64,000 nt of DNA from assembly GCA_963721335.1 (NCBI GenBank), contig CAVRIV010000001.1, forward strand, positions 372,001 through 436,000. Direction: 5' to 3'. This document shows, in pieces, positions 8,232 through 17,252 of the stretch. The notes below the pieces were generated by a model. The model had not been told where the DNA came from. It did no database searches and worked only from the letters and a program-made list of their open reading frames with translations. How positions within the stretch are numbered: position 1 is the first letter of the stretch; every line of letters begins with the position of its first letter. The translations under genes and the position numbers were made by a program. The DNA is from CAVXDY01 sp963721335. Its GTDB lineage: Bacteria; Actinomycetota; Thermoleophilia; Miltoncostaeales; Miltoncostaeaceae.

Positions 8232-8695
8232 CGCCGCCGCCGGGTGAGGCCGCGCCCCGGGTGCCACGAGTCGATCAGCATGTGGTCCGGCGGGTCGCCC
8301 AGCTCCACGACCGACAGCTCGAGGATGTCGGCCCGGAAGAGGTGCGACGGCCCGGCGGGGACCCTCTCGCCGTTGATGCGCGCGATCACCCCGGGGTCGG
8401 TGATCTCCTCGACCCGCCCTGCGATCTTGGCGTCGCCGTGCCACTCGGGGGGGCTCACCGAGCCGCTGTGGAGCGCGAAGCGGGGGTCGCGCCGCAGGTC
8501 GAGGGCCTTGACGGCGCCCCACATGCTCCCCAGCCAGATATCGCCGTCGATGAACTCCATCTCGATGCCGCTGATGCGCGGGGAGCCGTCGCGCCGAAGC
8601 GTCGCGATCGTCTTGTGGACGAACACGTCGAAGTAGCCGCGCGCTCGCGCGGCGAGCTCGGGCGCCTCCCCCTCGACCTCGCTCCAACGGGCCAC
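8228..8695 (-). CDS. Pyridoxamine 5'-phosphate oxidase-like (PPOX) flavin/F420-binding protein
   Basis: The product has 155 residues with the split beta-barrel pattern of the PPOX family: FVHKTIATLRRDGSPRISGIE, IWLGSMWGAVKALDLRRDPRFALH, and DAKIAGRVEEITD. The last matches the GxA.v stretch that follows the flavin-binding strands. Proteins of this kind bind FMN or F420 in the cytoplasm and reduce small molecules, often with unknown physiological substrate. It converges with the second recombinase and overlaps it by 4 bases. The start ATG at 8695 gives a complete domain. Confidence 0.8.
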   Translation of the reverse strand: MARWSEVEGEAPELAARARGYFDVFVHKTIATLRRDGSPRISGIEMEFIDGDIWLGSMWGAVKALDLRRDPRFALHSGSVSPPEWHGDAKIAGRVEEITDPGVIARINGERVPAGPSHLFRADILELSVVELGDPPDHMLIDSWHPGRGLTRRRR

Positions 8696-8705
8696 GGGGG
8701 CGAGG

Positions 8706-9809
8706 CTATCGCGTGACCCGCACGATGACGCTGGCGCGATCGCGCAGGCCGTCCCCGATCAGGACGGCGCTCACGCGGTAGAGGCCGGGGCGCGTGTCGG
8801 TGGGCAGGCGGATCAGGAGGCTGCCCGGGGTGGGGCCGGTGAGCTTGCGGATGGCCCGCAGCGCGCCGCCGGCGCGCGGGGCCACCGTGACCACGGCGCG
8901 GCCGGGCCGGGCGATGGCCAGGCGCACCCGTCCGGTGCCCGCGACCGTCAGCGAGAGTCCGCCCGGGGCGGGGACGGGGTAGTCGCCGCCGGCCACCGAC
9001 ACGGTGGGCGCCGCCCGGAAGCTGCGGTACTGCTGGGCCCACGCCCGCCCGGCGGCGGCGTCGCGCAGACCGTAGGCGGCCGGCCCGTTGGCCAGCATCT
9101 GCCGCCCGGCCGGGGTCGAGCGCGCCCGCGCCCACAGCTCGTGCTGGCCGATGCCCCCGTCGACCCCCAGCATCAGCCGCAGCTCGCCGCGGCCGGCCGG
9201 CCAGCGAGCGAGCCAGCGGGTGGGATGGGTCGCCATCTCCCGTGGGGGGAAGGCCGAGAGGTTCCCTCGGTAGGTCAGCAGGTAGGTGGCGCGGCCGCGG
9301 CTCATGGCGTTGACCAGACCGGCGAGGGCGGGGTCGAGCGGCCGGCGCGGGTCGGTGCGTCCCACCCGCTCCACCAGCGCGGGCGAGGCGTAGAAGACCA
9401 CGCGCTGGGCATCCCCCCCCAGCTGGTCCATCGCCCCCGCCAGCGCGGCGGCGCCCGCGGGGCTCCAGTGGGACGGCGTGATCTCGTCCACCGCCACCAG
9501 GCCGCCGACCGCGGGCTGGCGCCAGCCCGCGCGCAGGCGGGCGGCGATGGCGCCCGCCCCGAGGCCCGCCAGCTCGCGGCCGCTCACCTTGCCCACCGTG
9601 CGCGCGGGCGCCCAGCGCGAGTCCGGGACGATCGGGGCCTGTCGCAGGGTGCCTCCTCCGACGCCGTCGTGCACCGTCCTCGCGGCCTCGGCGGGCAGGT
9701 ACAGCAGGGGAGGATCGGCCGCGCTCGCGAGGGCGGGCGTCGTCGCGAGCACTGCGCCGACCGCGACCATCGTGAGGCGCCGCCGGACGGAGGGGCACAT
9801 CTTCCGCAC
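8706..9809 (-). CDS. Secreted protein of unknown function
   Basis: The product has 367 residues with a clear signal peptide (basic MRKMCPSVRRR, then a hydrophobic core to about residue 31, ASA-A cleavage pattern). The mature part begins PPLLYLPAEAARTVHDGVGG. It includes VDEITPSHWSPAGAAALAGAMDQL and a C-terminal strand-rich region (about 285-367) resembling an immunoglobulin-like or carbohydrate-type fold. The VDEI motif and the Trp/Arg pattern hint at a glycoside-hydrolase-like barrel, but I cannot place a family. ATG 9809 is used; a later ATG would cut into the signal peptide. Confidence 0.7.
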   Translation of the reverse strand: MRKMCPSVRRRLTMVAVGAVLATTPALASAADPPLLYLPAEAARTVHDGVGGGTLRQAPIVPDSRWAPARTVGKVSGRELAGLGAGAIAARLRAGWRQPAVGGLVAVDEITPSHWSPAGAAALAGAMDQLGGDAQRVVFYASPALVERVGRTDPRRPLDPALAGLVNAMSRGRATYLLTYRGNLSAFPPREMATHPTRWLARWPAGRGELRLMLGVDGGIGQHELWARARSTPAGRQMLANGPAAYGLRDAAAGRAWAQQYRSFRAAPTVSVAGGDYPVPAPGGLSLTVAGTGRVRLAIARPGRAVVTVAPRAGGALRAIRKLTGPTPGSLLIRLPTDTRPGLYRVSAVLIGDGLRDRASVIVRVTR

Positions 9810-9858
9810 GAGCGCGGCATCATCCCAGGAAGGGGCGGGTGTTGCGAACCTCTTGGGT

Positions 9859-10617
9859 TCAGCTACTCGGCTTGGCCGTCAGCGTGAGCACTCCGACGAG
9901 CGCCGCGAGCAGGCAGAGCGCGGCCAGACCCACCACGATGGCGGCGATCGCAAGGCCTCGGCCGGCCCCATGCTCGCCCGAGGCCCGGATCTCTCCCAGA
10001 GCCAGCGTCCCCAGCGCCACGCCGAGCGACGAGCCGACGATGACGATGATGCCCGCGACGCTGAGCGCGAAGGCGAGCAGGGCCTTGCCCGACGCCCTGG
10101 TGCGCTCGACCCGCCCGCTCGGGGCGTCGTCCTCCGCGTCCTCCTCCTCGGCGGCGGCACCCTCGTCGACGGGTCGCGGGGCCAGCGCCAGCGTGCGGAA
10201 CCCGACCAGCATCACCGCCACGGCCACCATGGCCACCCAGAAGGCCACGGTCAGGAGGCCGCCGCCGGTGAGGAGGCTCACGTCGGCGTCGGGCGCGAGC
10301 TCGCTCGAGGTGCGGCCGTTGTACACGACCAGCGCGCAGGCCCCGGCGAGCGCGGTCGCCAGGCCGAGCCCCGCGAGCCAGAGCCACTGACGGGGCCGGA
10401 AGGCGGCGACCACGAGCGCGATTGCGATCAGCACTGCGAGTCCGCCGACCCCGCCTGGCGTCTCGAGGATCTTCGTCACGCCGGCTGCGTCACGCGAGGG
10501 CCCCTCGACCAGGTCCCACTGGGGGGCGATCGCGGCGATCACGCAGGCCACCGCGCCGAGCCCCAGGCCGGCCCGGATGGTGGTGACGCCCTCCTCGCCC
10601 CAGCCCGGATCCGCCAT
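9859..10617 (-). CDS. Integral membrane protein, DUF4190-like C-terminus
   Basis: From ATG 10617 (MADPGW) the product has 252 residues and about five hydrophobic helices. They lie at about 14-35 and in the regions VLIAIALVVAAF, LWLAGLGLATALAGACALVV and TVAFWVAMVAVAVMLVGF, with a C-terminal pair containing GTLALGEIRASGEHGAGRGLAIAAIVVGL. The Ala/Gly-rich LGxIR(A/R)SGxxGRG(L/M)A pattern in the last part resembles DUF4190. An acidic loop (EEEDAEDDAPS) lies between. It is the last gene of the long operon that begins with the kinase at 21663. Function unknown. Confidence 0.65.
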   Translation of the reverse strand: MADPGWGEEGVTTIRAGLGLGAVACVIAAIAPQWDLVEGPSRDAAGVTKILETPGGVGGLAVLIAIALVVAAFRPRQWLWLAGLGLATALAGACALVVYNGRTSSELAPDADVSLLTGGGLLTVAFWVAMVAVAVMLVGFRTLALAPRPVDEGAAAEEEDAEDDAPSGRVERTRASGKALLAFALSVAGIIVIVGSSLGVALGTLALGEIRASGEHGAGRGLAIAAIVVGLAALCLLAALVGVLTLTAKPSS

Positions 10618-10631
10618 CCGGGGCACCCTAC

Positions 10632-10901
10632 TCACTCGTCGGGGCCGCCGATCCGCCCGTCGTCGTGGAGTTGGCCGAAGCGCGCCTGGAACCCGCGCGA
10701 GTGGACCTCGCGCACGATCCCGGTCACGAGCTCGGCCCGCTCGTCGCGGTCCATCTCCTCCAGCTGCCGGACCTGCTCGGCCGACGCGCGCACGTCGCCG
10801 ACCTCGGCCAGCGCGCGCAGCGGGTCCTCGATCAGGGCGTCGCGGAAGGCCAGGTCGGCCACGGCGCGCGTCCAGATGTGGGTGGGGTCGGGGTCCTTCA
10901 T
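10632..10901 (-). CDS. Small acidic protein with a leader-peptide-like N-terminal half
   Basis: ATG 10901 follows a strong ribosome site (GAGGAGGAC) and overlaps the stop of the upstream phosphoesterase gene. The product is 89 residues. Its first half, AVADLAFRDALIEDPLRALAEVG, has the FRxxLxxDPxxAL pattern seen in leader regions of some peptide natural product precursors (Nif11/NHLP/Franean1-type) and in LigA-like small subunits. The second half is charged (REVHSRGFQARFGQLHDD) and has no Cys/Ser/Thr-rich core. No peptide maturation enzymes are nearby, so a precursor role is doubtful. A small helical protein with a housekeeping role in the operon is equally possible. Confidence 0.6.
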   Translation of the reverse strand: MKDPDPTHIWTRAVADLAFRDALIEDPLRALAEVGDVRASAEQVRQLEEMDRDERAELVTGIVREVHSRGFQARFGQLHDDGRIGGPDE

Positions 10902-11551
10902 GCCGTCCTCCTCGCGGGCAAGGGGATCGTGACAGGCCGGATGCCGGCCGAGCCCACCTCCAGCACGCCGACCGAGGGCGTCATGGCGCCGGGGCCGAGC
11001 TGCCACCGGAAGCGCCGCACGGCGCGGTCCTCCACCCCGGCGAGGCCGGTCCGCGGGGCCACCGCGCCCTCGAGGCTGCCCCACGGGCAGACGGCTCCGG
11101 GCGAGAACACCAGCACACCGCCCACCTGGGCGCACGCCGGCTCGTGCCAATGGCCGTAGACGACGCAGTCCACGGGCCCGAGGCGGCGCGCCAGCGCGCG
11201 GTGCAGCCCGGCGCGGTAGCCCAGGTCGCGCCCGGCGAGCACCGCGGCCGTGATGATCGACGCGTCCACCAGCTTGCGGCGAACGCCGTGGACGATGCCG
11301 ATGCGGTGGCCGCCGGCCACGACCACGGCCGTCTCGGGCAGGGCGAGCCCGTCCAGGCGGTCGTGATCGCCGCGGACGGCCACGACCGGCGCCACCCGCT
11401 CCAGGTCGTCCAGGACCGAGGGGACGCTCAGGTCGCCGGCGTGAAGGACGAGGGCGCAGCCGTCGAGGGCCTCCAGGACCGCCTCGGGCAGCTCGTCCAG
11501 GAACTCGCCGACATGGGTGTCGGCGACGACCCCCACGCGGAGGGTGCTCAT
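10898..11551 (-). CDS. Metallophosphoesterase, YfcE/MJ0936 type
   Basis: The product has 217 residues from ATG 11551, which overlaps the ddl stop. It carries the calcineurin-like metal motifs: VVADTHVGE (DxH), VLHAGDLS (GD), VRGDHDRL (GNHD variant, here GDHD), IVHG (H) and YGHWHEPA (GHxH). Such small soluble enzymes hydrolyse phosphodiesters or monoesters in the cytoplasm; the natural substrate is not predictable. Its place directly behind ddl in the cell-wall operon, with a 4-base overlap, suggests a linked role, but that is inference. Confidence 0.85.
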   Translation of the reverse strand: MSTLRVGVVADTHVGEFLDELPEAVLEALDGCALVLHAGDLSVPSVLDDLERVAPVVAVRGDHDRLDGLALPETAVVVAGGHRIGIVHGVRRKLVDASIITAAVLAGRDLGYRAGLHRALARRLGPVDCVVYGHWHEPACAQVGGVLVFSPGAVCPWGSLEGAVAPRTGLAGVEDRAVRRFRWQLGPGAMTPSVGVLEVGSAGIRPVTIPLPARRTA

Positions 11552-12582
11552 CCCAGGAAGCGCCGCTCGCCGGCCGCCCGGGCGAGCGCCAGGTCGACCA
11601 GCCGGTCCACCAGGTCCGCGTAGCCGACGCCGCCGGCCTCCATCAGCGCGGCGTAGACGCTCGTGGGCGTGAAGCCCGGGATCGTGTTGAGCTCTGAGAG
11701 CAGCACCTCGCCGTCGTCGGCGACGAAGAAGTCGACCCGTGCCAGTCCGGCGCACTCCACCGCCTGGAAGGCGCGCAGCGCCAGATCGCGGGCGCGCTCG
11801 GAGACCTCGGAGGGCAGGTCGGCGGGAACCTGGAGCCGCATCCGCCCCGCCTCGTACTTGGTGGCGTAGTCGTACCAGTCGCCGTCGTAGAGCACCTCGC
11901 CGACCGGCGAGACGACCGGCTCGGGCTCGCCCAGCACGCCGACCTCCACCTCGCGGCCCGTGATCGCGCGCTCCACGAGCGCCTTGGGGTCGTGGGCGAA
12001 GGCCAGCTCCAGCGAGGCGTCGAGGTCGGCGGGCGCCGGGACGGGGCTGATGCCGACGCTCGATCCGAGGCGGGCGGGCTTGCAGAAGGCCGGGTAACCG
12101 ACGGTGGCGGCCACCCGCGCCCGCGCGCCCTCGGGGCCGTCGGCCCACTCGTCCACGGTCACCGTGCAGTGCTCCGGTGTGGGGATGCCGGCGTCGCGCA
12201 GGAAGGCCTTGAAGAGGGCCTTGTCCATGGCCAGGGCCGACGCCGCGACGCCCGAGCCGACGTAGGGGACCCCGGCCGTCTCCAGCGCCCCCTGCACCCG
12301 GCCGTCCTCGCCGTGGGGGCCGTGGAGCACGGGGAAGACCGCGTCGAGCGGGCGGGCGGCGCCGCCGCCGTCGAGCGAGATGAGCAACGGCGTCCCGTCG
12401 GAGCCGGGGACCACCGCCACGGGCTCGCCCTCCACGCTCCAGCCGCCCTCACGCGAGATCAGCACCGGGATGACCTCGTATCGGTCCGGGTCGAGAGCGG
12501 CCACCACCGCCGCGGCCGATGCGAGCGACACCTCGTGCTCGCTGCTGCGGCCGCCCATCAGCACCGCCAGGCGGCGGCTCAT
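11548..12582 (-). CDS. ddl: D-alanine--D-alanine ligase
   Basis: The product has 344 residues, the usual length. It has the ATP-grasp architecture with the family signatures MGGRSSEHEVSL (N-terminal), FPVLHGPHGEDGRVQG, FCKPARLGSSVG, ATKYEAG in the omega-loop region and LLSELNTIPGFTPTSVY. It joins two D-alanines in the cytoplasm for the peptidoglycan stem peptide. ATG 12582 overlaps the stop of pknB, so it is translationally coupled to a kinase whose PASTA domains bind peptidoglycan fragments. Having ddl inside the kinase/PBP operon puts precursor supply under the same transcript as its sensor. Confidence 0.95.
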   Translation of the reverse strand: MSRRLAVLMGGRSSEHEVSLASAAAVVAALDPDRYEVIPVLISREGGWSVEGEPVAVVPGSDGTPLLISLDGGGAARPLDAVFPVLHGPHGEDGRVQGALETAGVPYVGSGVAASALAMDKALFKAFLRDAGIPTPEHCTVTVDEWADGPEGARARVAATVGYPAFCKPARLGSSVGISPVPAPADLDASLELAFAHDPKALVERAITGREVEVGVLGEPEPVVSPVGEVLYDGDWYDYATKYEAGRMRLQVPADLPSEVSERARDLALRAFQAVECAGLARVDFFVADDGEVLLSELNTIPGFTPTSVYAALMEAGGVGYADLVDRLVDLALARAAGERRFLG

Positions 12583-14498
12583 CTCTTCTCGCCGCCGTCG
12601 TCCGGCGGTTGACGAACCCGCTCGTCGCCGGAGGTTTCGCCCGACGGGCCGTTGCTGACGGTGATGACGACCGTGCTGCCGGGGGCCACCGGGGTGCCGA
12701 CGGCCGGGCTCGTGTCGATCACCGTGCCCGCAGGCTCGTCCGAGTCGGCCGCGTCGCTGGTGACGTTGAACCCGGCCTGCTCGAGCTTGAACCGGGCGTC
12801 ATCGGCGCTGTTGCCGATCACGTTCGGAACCGGCACGTTGGCGGGGGCGACGGCGACGGTGATGTTGACCGCCGTGCCCCGGGGCCGCGACGCGTTGGGC
12901 GCCGGATCCTGGCGCACGACGATGCCGGGCTCGAACGAGGTGCTCGGCGTCGTGCTGACGGTCCCGACCGCGAACCCCCGGTCCACGAGGAGCTGCTCGG
13001 CCTCGCTCTGCGGGCGCCGCCGGACGTCCGGCACCTGGAGGTTCTCCGGACCGCTCGAGACCACGATGGTCACCGTGCTGCCGCGGGTGGCCTGCTGGTC
13101 GGCCTCGGGGTTCTGGCGGATGACGGTCCCCTCCTCCACGTCGTCGCTGGCCTCCGGCGTGACCTTCACCTCGAAATCCGCGCGCGCCAGCTCCGCGCGC
13201 GCCTCGTCCTCCTGGTCGCCCACCACGTCCGGGACGGCCGTCTGGCCCGGTCCGCCGCTGACGACGAGGATGACGGTGTCGCCCTCGCTCACCACCTGAC
13301 CGGCGGCCGGATCGGTGCGGATGGCGGTGCCCACCGGCACCCGGGCGTCCTCCACCGACTGCTGGGTCACCTCCAGGCCCGCGTCGCGAAGCGTCTGCTC
13401 GGCCTCGGCCGCGCTGCGCCCGGCCACGGGCGGGATCGTGACCGGCGTCCCGTCGTCGCCCGACAGGAGCGCGAACGCTCCCCCGGCCACGATGGCGAGC
13501 AGCACGAGGATCCCCACGATCAGCGGCCAGCGCCGGCGCCGCGGGGGCGCGGGCGGCTGCCGGGGCGGCGGCGGGCCGACGCGCGTCTGGCCCGTGACCG
13601 GGTCCGTCACGCGGGTCTGCGCGGTGGGTGGACCCGACGCCGGCAGCACGCGGGTGGTGCCGCCGCTCTCGATGGCCGCCCGTGCCTCGCCCAGCGCGTG
13701 GCTCATCTCCTCGGCCGTGCGGTAGCGCTCGGACGGGCGCTTGGCCAGCGACCGCAGGACCACGTCCTCGAGCACGATCGGGATCGCTCCCTCCAGCGTC
13801 CGCGGCGGAGTGGGCGGGTCGTTGATCTGCTTCATGGCCACGGTCACCGCGCGCTCGCCGTCGAACGGCACGCGGCCCGTGAGCATCTCGTAGAGCACGA
13901 TCCCGACCGCGTAGCAGTCGCTCGCGGCGGTGACCTCGTCCCCGCGGGCCTGCTCGGGCGAGAGGTACTGAGCCGTGCCGATCACCGATCCGGCCTCGGT
14001 CATGCCGCCGTCCGCGCCGGCGCGCGCGATGCCGAAGTCGGTCACCTTCAGGTGGCCGTCCTCGGCCACGAGAACGTTCTGGGGCTTCACGTCGCGGTGG
14101 ATGACGTCGCGGCGGTGGGCCGCGCCGAGCGCCGCGAGGATCTGCTGGGCGTAGTCGATCGCCTCGAGGGGCGGCAGGGGCGCCCGGGCCCGGATGACCC
14201 GCTTCAGGTCGGGGCCGGACATGTACTCCATGACGATGTAGTAGCTGCCCTCGGCCTCGCCGCGGTCGTAGACCGCCACGATGTTGGGGTGGTTGAGCCC
14301 GGCGGCGGCCGATGCCTCGCGCCGGAAGCGCTCCACGAACTGGGGGTCGGACGCGTAGGGGTCCGACAGCACCTTGACCGCCACCTGGCGGTCGAGCAGC
14401 CGGTCGTGGGCGAGGAAGACGCGCGCCATGCCGCCGGCGCCCAGCTGGCGCCCCAGCTCGTAGCGCTCGCCCACCAGGTCTCCGGGCTGGAGGCTCAT
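12579..14498 (-). CDS. pknB: Ser/Thr protein kinase PknB with four PASTA domains
   Basis: The product has 639 residues. The kinase domain (about 12-275) has K42 in VAVKVL, HRDVKPQN (D136), DFG (154) and IGTAQYLSPEQARG. A Pro/Arg juxtamembrane region leads to one transmembrane helix (about 325-345). Outside the cell there are four PASTA repeats (about 355-620), each with the pattern vPdVxGxxxxeAxxxLxxxgF, ending near ITVSNGPSGE. PASTA domains bind muropeptides or lipid II. In actinobacteria PknB controls growth and division. The gene overlaps pbpA upstream and ddl downstream by 4 bases each. Confidence 0.95.
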   Translation of the reverse strand: MSLQPGDLVGERYELGRQLGAGGMARVFLAHDRLLDRQVAVKVLSDPYASDPQFVERFRREASAAAGLNHPNIVAVYDRGEAEGSYYIVMEYMSGPDLKRVIRARAPLPPLEAIDYAQQILAALGAAHRRDVIHRDVKPQNVLVAEDGHLKVTDFGIARAGADGGMTEAGSVIGTAQYLSPEQARGDEVTAASDCYAVGIVLYEMLTGRVPFDGERAVTVAMKQINDPPTPPRTLEGAIPIVLEDVVLRSLAKRPSERYRTAEEMSHALGEARAAIESGGTTRVLPASGPPTAQTRVTDPVTGQTRVGPPPPRQPPAPPRRRRWPLIVGILVLLAIVAGGAFALLSGDDGTPVTIPPVAGRSAAEAEQTLRDAGLEVTQQSVEDARVPVGTAIRTDPAAGQVVSEGDTVILVVSGGPGQTAVPDVVGDQEDEARAELARADFEVKVTPEASDDVEEGTVIRQNPEADQQATRGSTVTIVVSSGPENLQVPDVRRRPQSEAEQLLVDRGFAVGTVSTTPSTSFEPGIVVRQDPAPNASRPRGTAVNITVAVAPANVPVPNVIGNSADDARFKLEQAGFNVTSDAADSDEPAGTVIDTSPAVGTPVAPGSTVVITVSNGPSGETSGDERVRQPPDDGGEKR

Positions 14499-15928
14499 GG
14501 CCGGGCCTCGATGGCGGCGCGCATCACCTGGGCGGCGATCGGCGCCGCCACCGTGCCGCCCTCGCTCGGGGTGTCCTCGACCACGACGGCCACCGCCACC
14601 GCCGGGTCGTCCGACGGCGCGAAGCCGATGAACCAGGCCTGGTTCTTCTCCGGGTCGTCGGTCTCGGCGGTGCCGGTCTTGCCCGCCACGGTCACCCCGG
14701 CGCTCGACAGTGCGGCGGCCGTGCCGGTGCCCTCGCGCACCACGTCCTCCATCATGTCGGTCATCGCGGCCGCGTTCTCCGGGCTGGTCACCTGGCTGAT
14801 CTCCTGCGGGTCGGCGCGCTGCACCACCGAGCCGCCGCGGTCGGTGATCCGCTCCATCAGCCGGGGCGCCATCAGGGTGCCCCCGTTGGCGATGGCCCCG
14901 GCCACCATCGCCATCTGGAGCGGGGTCACGGTGAGCTGCTCCTGCCCGATCGCGATGCGCGCCGTGTCCTCCCCCTCCTGGTCGTTGGGCAGGATCTCGT
15001 CGCCGCTGCGGCGCCCCGAGACCTGCACGTCGGGGAGGTCGATGGGCGGCCGCTCGCCGAAGCCGAACGCGGTCATCGTGGCGCCCAGACGCTCGGGGCC
15101 GAGCACGTCGCCGATGGTCGCGAAGGTGGTGTTGATCGAGAAGGTCAGCGCCGTTTGGAGGGTGTGCCGCCCGAAGCTCTGGTTTCCGAAGTTGCGGATC
15201 GGCCCGCCGGGAGTGTCGTACACGGATCCCCCCGGGAACTCGGTGTCGGGCTGGTACACCCCGCTGTCGAGAGCGGAGGTCGCGGTGACCACCTTAAAGG
15301 TCGAGCCGGGCGGGTAGCGGCCCTGCACCGCGCGGTTGAGCAGCGGCGAGCCCTGCTGGGCGGCGATCTCCGGGAAGTCCGACGCCACCTTCGAGAGGTC
15401 GAAGCCGGGCGTCGACGCCATGGCGATCACCTGCCCGGTGCGGGGGTCGAGCGCCACCACCGCCCCGCGCTGGTCGCCGAGCGCCTCCTCGGCCGCCTCC
15501 TGGACGCGCGTGTCCAGCGACAGCCGCACGTCCGCGCCGGCCTTCTCCTTCAGGTTCAGCCGCTGCAGCAGCGGCTCGGTGCCGAAGCTGCCCGTGAGGT
15601 ACCGGTTGTACGTGGCCTCGATGCCGGTCTTGCCCTCGCGCTCGGAGCTGTAGCCCACCACGTGCGCGGCCAGCGGCCCCCGCGGGTAGACCCGCTCGAA
15701 CACCTTCTGGCCCTTCACCCGGCGCTCCCGCGTGGTGGCGAGCACCTGCCCGTCGGCGGAGACGATCCTGCCGCGGTCGATGAGCCGCTCGGCCTGGAGC
15801 GTCTGGGCGTTCCCCGGGCGGTCGCGCAGGTCCGACGCGTCCACCACCTGCCAGTAGCCGAGCATCAGCAGGAGCAGGGCGATCCCGCCGGCCATCACGA
15901 GGTAGAGGCGGCGGATGGACCTATTCAT
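14495..15928 (-). CDS. pbpA: Penicillin-binding protein, transpeptidase (PbpA/FtsI-like)
   Basis: The product has 477 residues with an N-terminal membrane anchor (about 8-27). A dimerisation region contains GRIVSADGQVLA and YPRGPLAAHVVGYSS. The transpeptidase domain has all three active-site motifs: S209-T-F-K212 in PPGSTFK, S264-I-N266, and K417-T-G in AGKTGTAE. It cross-links peptidoglycan in the periplasmic space and is normally paired with the RodA/FtsW polymerase encoded just upstream. It overlaps that gene by 8 bases and pknB by 4. Confidence 0.95.
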   Translation of the reverse strand: MNRSIRRLYLVMAGGIALLLLMLGYWQVVDASDLRDRPGNAQTLQAERLIDRGRIVSADGQVLATTRERRVKGQKVFERVYPRGPLAAHVVGYSSEREGKTGIEATYNRYLTGSFGTEPLLQRLNLKEKAGADVRLSLDTRVQEAAEEALGDQRGAVVALDPRTGQVIAMASTPGFDLSKVASDFPEIAAQQGSPLLNRAVQGRYPPGSTFKVVTATSALDSGVYQPDTEFPGGSVYDTPGGPIRNFGNQSFGRHTLQTALTFSINTTFATIGDVLGPERLGATMTAFGFGERPPIDLPDVQVSGRRSGDEILPNDQEGEDTARIAIGQEQLTVTPLQMAMVAGAIANGGTLMAPRLMERITDRGGSVVQRADPQEISQVTSPENAAAMTDMMEDVVREGTGTAAALSSAGVTVAGKTGTAETDDPEKNQAWFIGFAPSDDPAVAVAVVVEDTPSEGGTVAAPIAAQVMRAAIEARP

Positions 15929-17252
15929 CGTCGTCCTCGGTCGCCGCGCCGCGGCGCCGTCGCGGCGGGGGCGCCCCCGCCCGCGAGCGGTGGCTGATCA
16001 CCAGCAGCAGGGCGACGATCCCGAAGTTCGTCACCACGCTCGAGCCCCCGTAGCTCATGAACGGGAGGGTCACGCCGGTGAGGGGGATGAGCCGGATCAC
16101 GCCGCCCACGATCAGGATGGCCTGAAGGCCGAGCGTCACCGTCAGCCCGCCGGCCAGGAGCTTCGAGAACCCGTCGGTGGCCCCCGACGCGATCACGAGG
16201 CCGCGCTGGATGAGCACCAGGAACCCCAGCAGCAGCCCGACCCCGCCCACGTAGCCCAGCTCGGTGGCGACGGCGGAGAACATGAAGTCGGTCTGCAGCA
16301 GCGGGACCACCGGCGAGCCGTCCTCGCGCACCAGGAAGCCCTTGCCCAGGCCGGGGCCCACGACCCCGCCCTGGGCCATCGCGTAGAGCGACTGGACGAG
16401 CTGGAAGCCCTGCCCGCGCTCGTCGCCGAAGGGGTCGAGCCAGTTCTGCACGCGGTCCTGGATCCGCGGCACGACCGTGTAGACCACCACCGACCCCGCC
16501 AGGAACAGGCCGAGGCCGAAGCCCGTGTAGGCCACCCGCCCGGTGGCCAGGTAGATCATCGCCAGGAAGACGCCGAGGAACAGCAGGGCGGTGCCGAAGT
16601 CGTTCAGGATCGCCACCAGCCCGAGGCAGGCGACCAGGAAGAGCAGCACCGGGCCCAGCGCCGCCATGGGCGGCACCGGCACGCCCATCACCCGGCGCGT
16701 GGGGATCGCCAGCAGCTCGCGCTTGTCGCGCAGGTAGGCGGCCAGGAAGATCACGATCAGCACCTTCGAGACCTCGCCGAGCTGGACGGTCTGGCCGCCG
16801 CCGATGTCGATCCACAGCTTCGCCCCGTTGATGCGGGTGCCGAAGACCATGGTGATCACCAGCAGGCCCACCCCGGTGAGGCCGATCAGGTAGCGGTAGC
16901 GCTCCAGCACCCGGTGGTCCGGCAGGAGCAGCAGCACCGCGATGAACACCGCGCCGCCCACCGCGACCCACACCGCCTGGTCGGCCGCGAGGGCCGGGCT
17001 GATGCGGTCGAGCTCCACGAGGCCGATCGCCGTGAGCACTCCCACCGTGGGGAGCAGGTAGGGGTCGGCCTGCGGGGCACGGAAGCGCAGCGCCGCGTGC
17101 ATGGCGAGGAACACCAGCACCACTCCGCCGGCCCCCGGGAGGGGGCCCAGATCGAGCTCGTCCGTGCGCGCCGTCGCCACGGAGGCCATCCCGACCAGGC
17201 CCAGCAGGGCCGCCGGGATCAGGAATCCCAGCTCGCGCGCCCGGAGGGTCAC
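15921..17252 (-). CDS. rodA: RodA/FtsW-family peptidoglycan glycosyltransferase
   Basis: The product has 443 residues and about ten or more transmembrane helices. It has the SEDS signatures: KLWIDIGGGQTVQLGEVSK, LVAILNDFGTALLFLGVF (with the catalytic-loop Asp) and a C-terminal PLTGVTLPFMSYGGSS. It polymerises lipid II at the membrane together with the adjacent class B PBP. GTG 17252 overlaps the PP2C stop (GTGA). The basic C-terminal tail (APPPRRRRG) is short. RodA and FtsW cannot be told apart by sequence; the symbol follows the equivalent actinobacterial cluster. Confidence 0.93.
   Translation of the reverse strand: MTLRARELGFLIPAALLGLVGMASVATARTDELDLGPLPGAGGVVLVFLAMHAALRFRAPQADPYLLPTVGVLTAIGLVELDRISPALAADQAVWVAVGGAVFIAVLLLLPDHRVLERYRYLIGLTGVGLLVITMVFGTRINGAKLWIDIGGGQTVQLGEVSKVLIVIFLAAYLRDKRELLAIPTRRVMGVPVPPMAALGPVLLFLVACLGLVAILNDFGTALLFLGVFLAMIYLATGRVAYTGFGLGLFLAGSVVVYTVVPRIQDRVQNWLDPFGDERGQGFQLVQSLYAMAQGGVVGPGLGKGFLVREDGSPVVPLLQTDFMFSAVATELGYVGGVGLLLGFLVLIQRGLVIASGATDGFSKLLAGGLTVTLGLQAILIVGGVIRLIPLTGVTLPFMSYGGSSVVTNFGIVALLLVISHRSRAGAPPPRRRRGAATEDDDE

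Noticed and set aside
10632..10901. A natural-product (RiPP) gene cluster
   Set aside because: Only a leader-like pattern is present; there is no core peptide and no modifying enzyme or exporter nearby.
12519..15317. A 932-codon open frame on the plus strand
   Set aside because: It is antisense to ddl, pknB and pbpA, whose motifs are unmistakable; long shadow frames are expected at this GC content.
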